Origin: Dendrophyllia cribrosa
Lineage: Eukaryota > Cnidaria > Anthozoa > Scleractinia > Dendrophylliidae
DNA length: 64,000 nucleotides
NCBI GenBank assembly: GCA_024195265.1
Contig: JAJLRJ010000014.1
Span: 19,610,959-19,674,958 of the forward strand
Direction: 5' to 3'
Both the position numbers and the translations under genes were made by a program. This document shows, piece by piece, positions 16,660-30,500 of this stretch; the first letter of the stretch is position 1; each line of letters begins with the position of its first letter. The notes under the pieces were generated by a model. The model made no database searches and had not been told where the DNA came from. It saw only the letters and a list, made by a program, of their open reading frames with translations.

Positions 16660-17380
16660 TAACAGCTATTTTGTTAGTAGTACCATTTGCAACGTTACAG
16701 TGTATACAAACAATGTTGCCATGCAATGTTATTCCTAAGGAACAGTTCTTTGTTTGTGGGAGACCAGGCGTGCGTTTCTCAAAACTCCCGAAAGCTATTT
16801 TTTAAATGTAGTTGTTTAAACGTAAGACTTTATTGCTTAGCTTTCAAAATCAATAAAAACCGAATCTTTATTCATGGTAAACATTCTGCACGTAACACAG
16901 CTTTTCGGGGAAATGACAGGGTCTCTTGTTAATGTTTTTATACACAAATTGTTTGTTTACAAAGCAGAGGTCATCTGTGTAAAATAAGTTTTATGGTCAA
17001 GATTAAAAAAGCTGAAAAGGCAGCTTAAAAAATAATTATTTGATTATGCATGATTATGATTTTGAAAAAAGTTGTTTATTTTTTTGTCGACCTGCTCTTC
17101 CCCTGTAAGTAATGAACCATTCTTAACATACAATATCAATCGAAAGTGTCCGTACTGTTTTAATTGTCTTTTGTTTCTTGCAATTAATGATTTTTTAACT
17201 GTATAAACCAATGCATGGAATCCTGAGAATATATTTCTCCAGTGTAAGTTAAATGCCACACAAAAGTAACTTTGTAGAGATTATACAGGTACAGGTACAG
17301 AAATAAATGAACGGTAAAAGGGGTGACATTAATGGTAAAATCCGAGACTCGCAGAGATGCCAACACCCTCAAGTCACGGC

Positions 17381-18025
17381 AAGTCAAAGTATAAAGCAAG
17401 GCTGATAATACGTAGAACATTTAACGCGACAGCGACATGATAGAGCCCAAACTGAAAGCCAAAATGCAAAAAAAAAAATGCAACCGTGAACAGCTGTTTC
17501 GACCTGGTTGGGTCTCGTCAGCACGGTGTAGCAGCAAAAAGATAGAAAAACTATCGCGAATGCCAATTCTCCACCAAATCGCACGTGGTGATGGCTACAT
17601 ATGAGCTCGAATTCAAAAGTTTGCTAATTGACCCACGTCACAGCGGCGCGTGACCATGAGTATTAGGCAAATAATTTGAAATATCATGTCCTTGTCGCGA
17701 TAAAGAAAGTGAGAAAAAACAGAACCATCCCTCAGCGAATACATGGCCAATACCATGTAAAAAAAAACAAACAAAAAAAAACAGCATTTCGGATCTGAAA
17801 AGATCTACGGTCCCAAAATAAAACAAGTAAATATGAAGCAAAGGACCGCAAACGAAAATGCTGCTGGTGTACGTAGAATCTGGAGCAGATCACCGTGCTG
17901 ACGAGACCCAACCAGGTCGAAACAGCTGTCCACGGTTGCACTTTGGCTTTCAGTTTGGGCTCTATCATGTCGTTATCGCGTTACATATTCTACGTAGTAT
18001 CAGCCTTGCTCTATACTTTGACTTT
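17381..18025. mobile_element. 0.64-kb foldback element with ~175-bp inverted arms
   Basis: The left arm (17381-17560) and right arm (17850-18025) are inverted copies. AAGTCAAAGTATA with GCAAGGCTGAT is mirrored by ATCAGCCTTGC with TATACTTTGACTT, and CAGCTGTTTCGACCTGGTTG is mirrored by CAACCAGGTCGAAACAGCTG. The unique middle has no convincing ORF. A solo arm exists at 10361-10610. The transposon class is unknown. Confidence 0.8.
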
Positions 18026-19529
18026 AAAACAATAGTATTTATGTCGACAATTATACCTGGCTGCCCTGAGCTGTGGCACACAAAAGCCACTGCTCACAGA
18101 GTGTTGTTTCGCAACAGTCCTTAAATATTAAAATGGCTGTGATATTACTGTTTATTTCAAACGATAGCCGATGCAATCAATAAATTATTAAATATCACAT
18201 TTGAAAATAGTTTTCTCCTTGTTAATAATCCATGGAGTTGGTTGGCGGCTAAATAAAGAAACTAAGAATAATTTTATGCATTTTATTCAACACGCGTTCT
18301 TTTTCTTTGTTATTTCGCAATATTAACTCACGTCTCTCTCTTTAAAATCCACCGGTATCTTAAAATAACACTACCAGCATCGCCAACGCCGTTGGTAGTT
18401 AAATGTAATATACGTGCCACTGCATGTTATTAAAAAATATTGACTATTTTGGTTGCTAATTTAACTGATATGATAGAAACTTTCTCCGTTCTTTATGCTG
18501 GAGATATCGTAGTGTAAATGAGCGCAAATTACCATGTCTCGGTTAGCAAAGGGTCAGTTGTTTGATGTCGCCAAATGTTTTTTAATCAAACTCCCTTTTT
18601 TATCAAATCCTCTGAATCTGCGCCTATTTTTAAAGTCGACTGAAAACGTTTCTTTTTAAAAACTCAAACTTTTTGTTACCAATTTTATAATGTTTGTTCA
18701 GTATAATTTAGTAAGCGCATTAAGATTTTTAAACGCGCGCTAGTTTTTCTCCTACTTTCCAGGTCCATTTTCGTTAGTTACTACGTTTGACGATAGGAGG
18801 AGAACGCTTCCTAATCTCTTAAAAGCAGGCATTTTTAGAACTTTTCGGTCAAAGCCCTACATTTTTCAGGGGCACCTCTCGGCTGGAAATTTGATACCCA
18901 CTCCTGGCCGAACGCACTGTGATAACTACCAGTTCATTTATTTATTTAGATCACGAAACGGCCGCCCCTCAACGTAAGGATTATTGCATAATTGGCCGGA
19001 CGACTATTCTCGATTTTCACGAATCGTGTATACGCTACCGTAACCTTGCCGTTTTATTTGTGTTTGTTTTTCGAATGTCAAAGGTGCTATACTTTCTGAT
19101 CCGTTAGAAACTCTCCGTATCAGTGTATGCGAAATGAACTGTATGTAGAATTTGCTATCACTCTGAAATTATAATCATGTGAAATGAGAAAGAATTTTTC
19201 AACTGAGCTGATGTACGTTGCAAGCATTAGCCAACATGTTTATTCTGAAAAAACGCCGTCTCTAATAGACGCCCCTCTCTAATAGCGCACCCCTCTATCT
19301 AATAAACACCCCCTTAAAAAAGCGAGAACATTCAATTAACGCCTCTCTAATTTATGCCCCCACCCCCAAATCCTGCTTGACAATTATGAGCAATACTGTA
19401 AAGAAATCTATGCAGTGCATGGGGATGCATATGTTGTTGTATGAAGTCAGTGTGTTCCAATCAGAAGTCTTTGCAGAGAAATGGACCCCTATGGGATGCA
19501 ATATCATTCAAAAGTGGTATGAGTTAACA

Positions 19530-19945
19530 CTGACTGGTGATCGAAAAAAACGATCGCTATGGAAGAGATTATTGATTGGTGATTGAGAATTACGATCGCT
19601 ATATTTGAGTTTATCGATTGGTGATTGAGAATTACGATCACTGTAGTTGAGATTTTCGACTGGTGATCGAAAAAAACGATCGCTATGGTCGAGTTTATCA
19701 ATTGGTGATCCAGAGTGGCGATCGCTATGATTGAGATTATCGATTGGTGATCGAGAATTACGATCGCTATGGTCCGGCAGAAAAGCGATTGGGATACAGA
19801 ATGACGATCGCTATGGTTGAGAGTATCGATTGGTGATTGAGAATGACGATCGCTATGGTCAGAAAAGCGATTGGTGTTCCAGAATGACAATCGGTTATGG
19901 TCAGAAATCACCAATCGATAAACTCGACTATAGCGATCGTAATTC
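19530..19945 (-). repeat. 42-bp minisatellite, about ten degenerate copies
   Basis: A unit built from GATTGGTGATYGAGAATTACGA plus TCGCTATGGT and GAGTTTATC repeats every 42 bp or so. The last segment (about 19905-19955) is in the opposite orientation. Because 42 is a multiple of three, one minus-strand frame stays open for 149 codons. That frame is a consequence of the repeat, not a gene. Confidence 0.8.
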
Positions 19946-20044
19946 TCAATCACTGTATTTTTTCAAATTTATTTAATTCTCTGAGCACCCTGTGACCAAA
20001 CCAAATGTGTCAAGCCTAGCTCAACTCTACTGCACAGGTTCTGA

Positions 20045-20240
20045 CCCGTGAATTTTCCCGCGCTTGGCACTGGTTACTCGTTTCCCGCGCTTTGTACACT
20101 CAGTATCCGGCTACATGTTTTCACTTACTTTGTCACTGGACTGCAGCTGTTACACGCTTTCCCGCGCTTGGCACGGTACATGTTACGACACTGGTTACAT
20201 ACATGCGTTTCTAATTCTGATTGGCTAATATTATAGGGTT
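20045..20240 (+). repeat. Partial mariner-like MITE core
   Basis: TTTTCCCGCGCTTGGCAC occurs here and in shorter forms twice more (about 20079 and 20158), with ACATG, a CGTTTCTAATTCTGATTGG box and other blocks of the 16.0-kb family. The ends are missing and the middle appears duplicated. Confidence 0.5.
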
Positions 20241-21325
20241 ATTTGAGAATGATCTTCAACATTTCTGGGTTATGATAACTGTTTAATAGCAAAAACTGAA
20301 ATAAAGGGCAGGGTTTTAAACTGCTAGTTTCTGTTCATATTTCATACACTCAGTAACAATTTTTACTAACTGTTTCCGGTGCATTCATAACTTCTAAAAA
20401 AGCGCAACTTCTATATAGATTTCAAGAGTAACGTAAAAAATGTAAAATTATGTCATAATTTAATAAAACCGTAATTTTGTTGTAAAATGCTATTTTAATC
20501 AAATGCTAAAATTTAATGAGATGGTTCGTTTTCAGACATAAATTTTAAACAGTCGTTTGTTTCTCCAGTTTCGTTTAGGGTGCTGGAAAGTCAAAAACGG
20601 CTAAATTTCAAGTTGAAATTATAATTTGCCAATGTAGAAGTTAACAGCTCTCCAGTAAAAACTGTCGCTTTGTTTTTTTCAGACGTGTTTGTACTTGTTT
20701 CTAGAAGATATATTATGGTGACCACTTGCTGCGCGCATTATGCTAGCAGTATGAATGTAAAACTTTTGAATGTAGAAGAGCACAAAACACACACACACCC
20801 AAAAAAATCCGTACTTTTCATATTTGCCTAATTTCTTTTCGCATAACTGATGTATCACAAGATTCGAAGCAACATTCGCATTTTTATTTATAGTCGCTAG
20901 CGCTGGCCCTGAAGAAAACTCGTTTTGTTAAGGCAACAATACAATACGCATCGATCTACACTAAAGAGATTTGAATTGGTCCAAAATATCTTTAAACGCT
21001 ACTTTCGTGCTCTTAAAACTGCGCAATTTTAAACAATATGCGCACGTATGCGTGTGAAGTAAAAGTGCTTCCCACACACATCAAGTTGACCACACAGAAT
21101 CAGGTAGGTGGGTGCTTGAATTCTTTGACGCGACACCAAGTTTAAATTTAGCAACAAAATTTCTTCTTCCGGTCACGTTTATTGATTCTATTTTTAAACC
21201 GAAAATGATGAAATCTCAAAGAGGAAATTCTTCACTGTTTTGTTGGAAAAAGATCTGTCGGCTCGAAATGTCCTTCTCAGAAATTCTCAAAATGTTGAGT
21301 CTCGGGTCGAGGCTGCTTCCGGCGG

Positions 21326-21367
21326 CCAATCAGGTGCAAGGTGGCCGTTACGTCACACGATGCAAAT
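21326..21367 (+). promoter_or_regulatory. Putative CACNB promoter: CCAAT box, CRE-like site and octamer
   Basis: CCAAT (21326-21330), TTACGTCA (21348-21355, one base from the cAMP response element) and ATGCAAAT (21360-21367, a perfect POU octamer) lie within 42 bp, 146-187 bases before the CACNB start codon. The cluster suggests a regulated proximal promoter. The transcription start is not determined. Confidence 0.45.
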
Positions 21368-21512
21368 GAGCGAATCCGCCATCTGCTTGTGTGTCTATGT
21401 GGTACTGCATAACATTTTATATTCATACATTGCCTCAAAAGTTTATTTTGTTGTCCACGATTCGTGCAGATACCTTCTTTCCATGGCATGATTCTTCTTG
21501 TTAGACCAAGTG

Positions 21513-24500
21513 ATGGCTCAGGATCCTAGGGACCCGTATTATGAAGCGGGCTCCACTCATTCCGTCTCGACTGCAAGCGATGTTCCTGAACAGGTTAGTA
21601 AAGGACGATCGAGCGAACGACCGAGCTGGCTTATTTCCTTCAGCGCTTATTCATGACATCTACAAGCGAAAACGAGAAGCGTTTGACGTTCGTTTGGTTT
21701 ATCTTCTGATCAGCGAACTTCTAAACTTCGCGTTTCTCGTCTTATATAGGGTTGGGATCGGTCATATCCTCCTCGAAGGATACGGACATACAAGTCAACG
21801 GATGGCTTCAAGGTATATCTACTTTATTACCCTCGACAATAAGTTGAAATTGGGCCCATAGAAAATGTTATAATTTGTCTGGGTTATGTCGCTTTGAATT
21901 CACGGTGTGTGTTAAAGGATTTTGTTTCAGAAACGACGCTAGATTGGTTGAATTCGACCGTTCAGGTCGACATACTTGCATATTAATACACGAAAAGAAC
22001 AGACTGTTTGATATATGGTTTTCACAACAGTCAGATTTTTCGCGTTCTTGCATAATTATTCTCCCACCAAGCTGTTGTACATAAGAAATGAAACCCTTTA
22101 GAATTTTTTGCTTGTGTATTTGACTTACAATGAAGCTCTTTCGATCTGTGGCGCCGTGTTTAGCCGAATTGGTTCTTGCGTGTTTACATCGACGACATTT
22201 CATTGGCTTCTACATAGCAAAATAGTTCGATTTGCCGTTGTGGTAAAATTGATTCCTAGTATATATTTAGGCAATAATAAAGCATCGTCTAGGCTTTAAT
22301 CACTATAAGTTGATGGCCGTTAGCTCGCTATAATCCCTACAATGTGGTTTATGGCTTTGTAGCTTGTCTTCCGTCCTACGTTTTGCTCAATTCAAACCGA
22401 TAATTCATTCTACGAACACCATGTCATAATTATCTGTGATGACCATTTCTGAACAGCTCTGATACAAAGCGAGCCGTTGATTGTGTAGTTTAGATCGGCT
22501 GTTTAGCTGTTAGTCGATGGTACATGTCTGATCTAGAGAATTTGGCAAATTGCGTTGTCATCTTTCAACAAACCGGTACGCGATAGCGTTACACTATGAC
22601 AAACACATGTCTTCTTGACCATTTTCAGTTTAACATAACTTATATATATATTTATTTATATTTTGTTTGTCTGTTTTATAAAGAGTGCCCTTCTCCGTCT
22701 TACTGACTTTTGAAATTAATTGCAATTTTAAAATAGTCAAGTGAGAATTTTATTTATATGCTATAATGGTCAAAAAGGTCATGTTTTGTCATTGACTAGC
22801 ATTGATTTTAAAGTGAGCAATAATATATCAATCTTATGTTCAAGTTTTTTTTAGGAGTGAATTTGATCCTTAACACATGCAAGCAACAATTTCTGTATAG
22901 AACAGAATAAAGAATTTAAGCATAGAAAGAGTTAATCCATTGCCTCTCTAATGTATCTTTTTGATGACAAAAAAACAGTTTTACATATGCTTACAATATA
23001 GAGATATATTGTTAATCCTTAGATTCAAGGTACCCGAGCAATGTCTTTAAATTACGTTAAAACTTCCTTTTAGCAGCGTCCTTTTTTTAAGTTTTTGACT
23101 CCCTGACTAATTCACTTTTTAGCGGCTCACTTGTTTTGAATTTTTGAGTCTCGTAGCTTTCTATTTTGGTCTGATCGTGTAATTACACAATTAACAGTCC
23201 TAAAATATCTAAGAAAAGCCCAGTAAGGCGTATGAATCGGTCAACTGGCTTGACAAAAAATCAAGTAGTATTATACCTTTTATAGTATGCTTTGTGTGAG
23301 TGATGCTCTATTCGTCCATGGCATTGTTGACAAAGGCCAATTATATTAATGCTTATCTTATCATTTTCCTTCAAAGCAGTTTTGTGTTTTTTGTTCATTT
23401 TCTTTTGAGTTGACATGAAGTTGCATTAGTCATGCCTACTTGAGCATGCCCAGTGAATGGCAAACAATTTCTGGACCTTTTTACATACATGTATGCTTAC
23501 ATACAGTGTAGATATATATTGTAAATCCTTTGATTCAAGATACCCGAGTATGTCTTTAAATTAGGTTAAAACATCCTCTAGCAATGTCATTTACATGTAT
23601 TTGAAGTTTTGGACTCCCCGACTAATTCTCTTTTCAGCAGCTTCCTTGTTTAGAATTTTTAGTTTCCGTGAAACGTTTGATCCACCAAGAATTTTACATT
23701 GTTTCATATTTTCTTGTGACAAACTTAACCCTTTTACTCCCAAGAGTGCGAAAAATCCAAATTAAAGAATTATTATATGCAAATTTATTTAATTTTTAAA
23801 ATTTTGAAAAACAAATAGTACCATGCTAAAATACTGCCAAAGAGGTTTGATTTGAATGGTCACACCATAGGATTTCATCCACAGACTCAAAAGTTAGAAC
23901 TTCTGTCAACTACATCTCCATAATTGACTCTGGGAGTGAAAGGATTCAAAATTCAATGAATAATTTCAATACTCTCTGTTAAAGTGTGTGCCACCATCCA
24001 ACAGGTTTGGTTTTATACTTGATATAAAAAGGCATAAATAATGTAACAAAGTGAAGGAGTGGTTGAGTTTTTGTACAAGTATTATTTAATTGTCATCAAG
24101 TACAAGTGCTATTCCTGTAGTATTTTTATGCCAAATTATTTTATTACATACAGCTGTAACAAAAACTTGTTTCTTGTCATGTGTGTGAGCTAATATTTCT
24201 CAGATAAATACAATTGATGCCTAGTTATTACTTACTCAAGTGGCAGCAGTTTTGCAGGGGCCCCATGCAGTGGCAGTGCCGCGGAACGATGTCTGTTTTC
24301 TCAGGCTACATGTTTTATTAAATCATGTGTTTTATATTGTGGCCTACTTACTAACAAGTGTCTGCTGTTTCCTGTTTAGGTTGATATATTTAAGCACACT
24401 GTTTTTTACTAGAATTTGAAAGAAAAAAGCTTCTCCATCTCTCTAATAGTTTCCTTGCTATCATTTGAATGACAAGTCTAGTATAAATTGAGCAGAAAAT

Positions 24501-27500
24501 TTACAACATGTAACATTTTAAACCCAGTTAAAGAAACAGTTCTTTCAGGATGAGGTTTTTGTAAGGTCAAAGTTGATGAACTCCCATGAACATTATTCAA
24601 GTTTGTTCCAAACCACACTCATCACTCCATAATGATATGTCTATACTGATTGTGTTTTGATTGATAAAGAGGTGCTCCTACTCAGTTATAGAGGTTTGTT
24701 TTGAACAGTTGATATCTGCCATCATTGGTTATCCCTTTAAACTCCCAAAAGTGCCAAAAATCTAAATTTGATTTTGTAAAATATTGAAAAACAAATCGTA
24801 CCATGCAAAGTACTGCCAAAGAGGTTTTATCACGGTAGAATTTCATCTACAGATTCAAAAGTAAGAACAACACTTCATACCGGTAATTGACTTTTTGGAG
24901 TGAAAGGGGTTATTAATAGCACAAGACAATTTCACAAAACCCAACATGCGTAAACTGATATCCGAGATAATGTGGATGGATGCAAAGCAGAACTGATCAA
25001 CTGACAGATAAGAAAAGAAATTTTTTCTTAGAATTTCTGGAGGAATGATACGGTGTCCCTGATATCTGTTCCTCAGTTGGGTAAAAATAGTTGCACAAAC
25101 ATCTGATGTTTGGACATTCCAGAATGTTTAGATCCTCAAAGAAGAAAAAGGTGATCTTAACTTACATATTTATGCCTTGTAACATTCAAATCACATGTAT
25201 GCATTTTATTCTGTCAGCAGAAGAATGTTCTTGGTGTATTGTGAGCAACTAGATATAATTATTTTAATATGCCTGTTGTTTGATAGATATGCTTTGAAGT
25301 AAGATGTATTTCACCTGCATTCATGATGTGAGAAATGAGATGGTTCAATGTTATTTGACTGCTAGAAAGACTGTTTTCTTTTTTGTTTTAGTAGGCATAT
25401 TCATAAACGTTCAGTTTCTTTGTGTGACATGTTAATAGCGAATTGCACCATTGTTAACTTAAAAAAAGAGCAATTTACTTGCGTTCCTGCACTAAAATGA
25501 ACAAAGAAATGCTTTAAACCTGCAAAATTATAGACAGTTTTACTGTTCACTTGCTTCTCTTTATATTAAATATAATAGTCAATCAAACCAAAAAAATGAT
25601 CACTACTGTGAAACATTTGTTAGTTGAAAATCTGTTCCTTATTGTCATGTTCAGGGTTGTTAAAATTCCTTTGATTGTTTATGTTTGGTTAACTTTACAG
25701 ATATTTGCTTTGCAAACATGTAGAAAATGTGCTCTTTTTGCCCTTAACTTTTGTAGTTTTAAATTTAATATGTTTTCAGCATTTTCATGACAGCTCCCTT
25801 TGTTTCATGCCTTTCCCTTATCTTGGTGGACAAGGTTGGTAACAAAAGAACAATACAATTGAAGTGTTATTCTTTGTTTACAAGATGAGCTCATTTTCTC
25901 TTTCACTGGTGCAGAATGTTCTGGAGTTTTGCAGTGTTATGCCTTTTACTTAAGAAGCTTCTGGGTTTAAGAGATTTTATGAAGTGTTGTAAGTAGGTAC
26001 ATGTACAATTCTGTTGTACAAGACTGCTGTGGGTATCAGTGGATGTTGTGTGCTTTGCAAACTGTGGATTGTATTCATGGCTGTGGCTGGTTCAAACAGA
26101 TTAACCGTTCCTAAAATTGTAAGTGATTTTGAGTGTTATAATTTAGGACTCTTAAGTAGGTGTCAAAATTTCTAAATTTTCTCTTTGGAAAAGAATGAAA
26201 ATCATCTCTGCAAAGTGTTGCTGAACAGCTTATTATTAATAATACTCTTCCTGTAGGTTCACTCAAAAGATAAAACCATGCAGGAAAGTGCAGTATAGTT
26301 CAGTACATGTAGCTGCTATATGACAGATCACACTTTAATACTTCATCCATAGACTCAAATTAGAATCACCTTGTTTCACACAATAAACAGTTACATGTAC
26401 CACGTGAATGTACATGTATAGCTTTTATATAAATGGTCACACTTTAGGATTTCATCCACAGCCTTAAAGTTAGAACCAACTTGTACAGCATAATAAACAG
26501 TACACTAGAAAGTACTGATCAATAGCTTTCATTTGAATAGTCACACTTTAGGATTTCATCCACAGACTCAAAAGTTAGAACCAACTTATACAGCATAATA
26601 AACAGTACACAAGAAAGTACGTACTGATCAGTAGCTTTCATTTGAATAGTCACACTTTAGGATTTCATCCACAGACTCAAGTGAGAACCATCTTGCACAG
26701 CATATTAATATACAGCAGCACAGGAAAGTACTGCTCAGTAGCTTTCATTTGAATGGCCACACTTTAGGATTTCATCCACGGACTCAAAAGTTAGAACCAC
26801 CTTGTACAACATAATAAACAGTACCACAAATTTATGAAGTGTATGTGCCTGTATACATGTACATTGTATGCCTGATGATACACATGTAAGTCTATTTTGC
26901 TGCATCTAAACAATGTATTTACTTTTTCTGAGTAAAGTTATGAGGTTTACAAGTTTTGATATTAAAGTTAAGTGGGTTATTAGGATATTCACAGTCCTCA
27001 AATTTTTTAAGTGTACACAGTTCTTGTCAAAATTTTGTAAATTTCTGTTAACAAAATAAAGACAGATTCCACTTACAGTAAAACTTTTAATGCCATTTCT
27101 TCCTGCTTCATTCAAGCAAAAAGTTAGTAACTGTAGGGGTTTTAATATTTTTTTTTGTACTAGTTCCTGATTAATAACTTGACATTAAGAGCCGTTTAAC
27201 CATCACCTAGTTGGCTCAGTTGTTAGGTTACCACCGACTGATAAAAAAGCTGGCTCTGTTCATTGCATTGTTTAATTTGAGATGATTGTATCATTGGGTG
27301 ATGGTTTAAACGGACCATGTCACAAGGATTTTGCTGGTTTTTGGCTCATAGACTAAAATACATTAATTTGCTCTTACATGCATGAAATGTCCTAAAAAAA
27401 ACACAAGAAAATATCAAGGGATTCCTTAAAAGGAGAATGAATTATCAGTTTTTGTGCTATTTTACCAAGACACCAAAGAAGAACTTGAAAATTTTTTTTA

Positions 27501-30500
27501 ATGGTGCAATCATTTCCATGCTGCCTATCCACAGCCAAGACACCATTATATCATCATGGGAACCTTAAAATATCCTAATAAATATTATCGTTTTTCTTGT
27601 TATAATTGTTTTTTTCTAAAACGACAGAGAGCAATGGTGTTTTACCAGCCAAGCTTATCACTTTCTCGTTGAGGAAGAATTAAGAATAAGATTGAGAAAC
27701 CTGTGGTGTTGATGTTTTTTAACCAAACGAGTCACTGCATGCAAACTATGGGCATGTTTGGAGCCTACGATATATGCCCTTTTTGCACCAAGCCCTTCAT
27801 GTGTACTTCATTCCTTGTTTTAGTGTATGTGGTTAGAAAATTGTGCTTAAAAAGTGTCCGCTGAGTGACTTACATGTAGAGAGGTGCCAGCCTTAAGAAG
27901 AGTTTAGTTACAAACAGACAAGCAGAAATTTGCAGCAGTCCATAACTGTCTTAGTGAGGTGTCCACCTTACATACAATCATGTAGATGTCTGCATGAGGG
28001 GTAACAACATTTGAATAATCACAAATGCTTTAGTTTTTTAAGTTATTGATGGTGACTGTTTTCCCCTGCAATTATTTTCTCTGGATAGAAGACCTCTCTG
28101 TTGCATTCTTCAATTGTGATATGGTTTTATGAATTGAGCTATGCATTGACATTTTGTTAACTATGCGGAAATAACATTTTGAACCTTGGAGGAGGAATTC
28201 TTGTACACCAGCCAGCATTAAAACAGAACTGTGAACTAATGATAAAAGGCTGCAAGTTAAAAGAAAAGAAAATCGAACGGTTTCAACTAATTAAGTCATC
28301 CTCAGGGTAAAAGACTGTCCGCTACAAGCACATTTTATATGTTTTAAGTAATTCCCAATTGGAAGTGTTTCACTACATAAGAATGAACTTGTTTGTTCAA
28401 ACAGGGCCTTCAATGATTCTGCACTTGTGAAAAGATTGGGCTGTACAAAGTATTTGCCAACTAAAAGAATGGGACAGATTCTCCCATACATGTAGGTGAT
28501 GGGCAGATTCAGAGTTCAGGCTCATAATATTATTAGCAATATTCCAATAATTGCTTGGCAATAATGTTGTTTAGTTTCTTTACTTGATGTCTAATTGGCC
28601 AGCAAAATGTCAACATTGACATAATTTTTCAAATGATGGGAAAATACTTGTCCGTAACCATGGTTTTAAGGTCGAAAAATTTAATGTTTCTTTTAAATAC
28701 AATGTGTTTGCATACCTTTATATTAATATGGCTTATCGTCATGTTTCAATTTGCTACCCTGTACCCGTCTTTGATGTCCAAACTTCATCACTGTATAAGT
28801 TATATTAAAGTTTCTGTAGTTAGTTTTAACTATTTGTGTAGATGTTGCAACATGCAGAATATTAATTTTTGCTTCAGTCTGTTAAATATAATTTAACATG
28901 GAGATATTCTGATAAAATGCATACAATTGACATTAATAACAGCAGTGCTATACCATACAATTACACTGAAGGCAACATTAAAATATTTTTTTACTTGATA
29001 TTTTTGGCAGGGTAAAGAGACAATTTGTTGGCCATTATTGTTAAAACTCAGCTAGTAATGCTATGAATGTTTAATTTAAGTTGAGGTGGCAGGTGGCAGC
29101 TTAAATATCCAATTCTTGCATAATTAGTCCTAATATCAGTATAATGTTGTGTCAGTGTTATTGTTACTAAACGGAATTGTAGGTTGTCATGTACACACCA
29201 AACTTTTAATGTGTGAAGAAAGATTTTAGTTCTATTGCAAGCCTTTTTCAGTTTCAATTTCATTGCTTAACTGTTACTTGCAAGACAGGCTTGTTGTTTG
29301 CATACATATTTAATGAGAGCTTTCTGGTGGCTCTCAGTTGGTGAAATTTCAAGCCAAAGCCAATATTACTGAGCATTTCTGTATTCCTAAAGTTGTTTTG
29401 GCACTATTTTATTATACTTCTTCCAAACATAGATTCCTGTTTTACATGCAAGTTTATTCAAGAATTTCTATCCATAAATGTTTGAGTTTGGACATGTAAA
29501 TTATTAGCCTTAGTTACATGTAGTAGAATTGACTTTGATATACCTGTCGGTGTAACCAATCACATTCATCGAAACATGCGTTAATATAAACCAAATTTGT
29601 AAACTGTGTGTGTATTACACCTGTGATGGTCTAGGGTCTATTGAAATGCAGAATGTTTCAACACAGCAAAAGAAATGTTGTGATGTTAAATTGAATATGT
29701 TAGCTTTGGTATCTGACATTCTTGGATCATTGTTTACATTTTAAAGCTGCTGTTAGAGTTATTTGAGAGTGAAGGTTTTCTGAAAATAATTAAACTACAT
29801 CGGCATATTCGTCAAAGGAGTTGTCACTGCAAGTGGAATTCATACATTTGCCACGAGCTTGTCCCAGAGCCAAAGACCTTAGTGACATTCCTTAAAGAAA
29901 CCTTTGTTCTTTTGCTGCAACATTCTTTGTTCATTGCCAATGGTAAGTTGCTTTTGTTCTTAAACTTAATGCACTGGAACAGACATAATACAAAGTATTA
30001 TAGTACAGTATTTAGTGTCTGCGTTAGACCACTTTTTCCCTTTACATCTCATTTGTTAGATATTTTTTTCCTCATTTTGTAGATCATATGCAATGTTTTA
30101 ATGGGAAGCAATTTATTAGAGTATAATATGTTAATATAATATTAAACAACTTCCGCTGATGTCTTTTCGTTGTGCTGCACAATTTCATGCAGACTGGTTG
30201 AATTAGCATAAGCTGACAACTGTGTAATTGTTTGTTATTATTTAAACGGTCTAATACCTGCTCTCCAAGTTTTGCATATTTAAAAACTTAAACTCTTAAA
30301 GTGCTAAATACCAATTTGTAAATTTTTTCAAATATCTACTTGGGACAAATAAAAATCAATTAGGCTAGTGAGCCACAGAAAAATACTGCTCAGTAGGTTT
30401 GGTCACATTTAGACAGATTGTACATGTATCCACAGATTCAACAGTGAAGAAACTACATTTGTACTGCTTGACAGGTTTCATATCAGTGGTTGCACTAAGG

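Larger units (their letters stand above)
14515..21325. other. Intergenic region between the exonuclease gene and CACNB
   Basis: No further gene supported. The region is built largely of repeats: the 6.4-kb family copy (14660-14820), a block with GGGTACTC/GAGTACACC ends (about 14925-15380), a pair of inverted TAGGCTC-type ends (15548-15652), two mariner-like MITEs, a 0.64-kb foldback, a 42-bp minisatellite and a partial mariner-like copy near 20045-20240. Stretches 18030-19250 and 20250-21300 show nothing I can name. Confidence 0.5.

Noticed and set aside
19504..19953. 149-codon minus-strand ORF with a 14-residue repeat
   Set aside because: It is explained by the 42-bp minisatellite periodicity. 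There is no recognisable protein and no good start context.
27190..27320. tRNA-derived SINE (TGGCTCAGTTG A-box match) between CCGTTTAA-type inverted ends
   Set aside because: The B box is poor and no second copy was found in the window. The inverted ends CCGTTTAACCATCACC / GGTGATGGTTTAAACGG fit a small MITE better.
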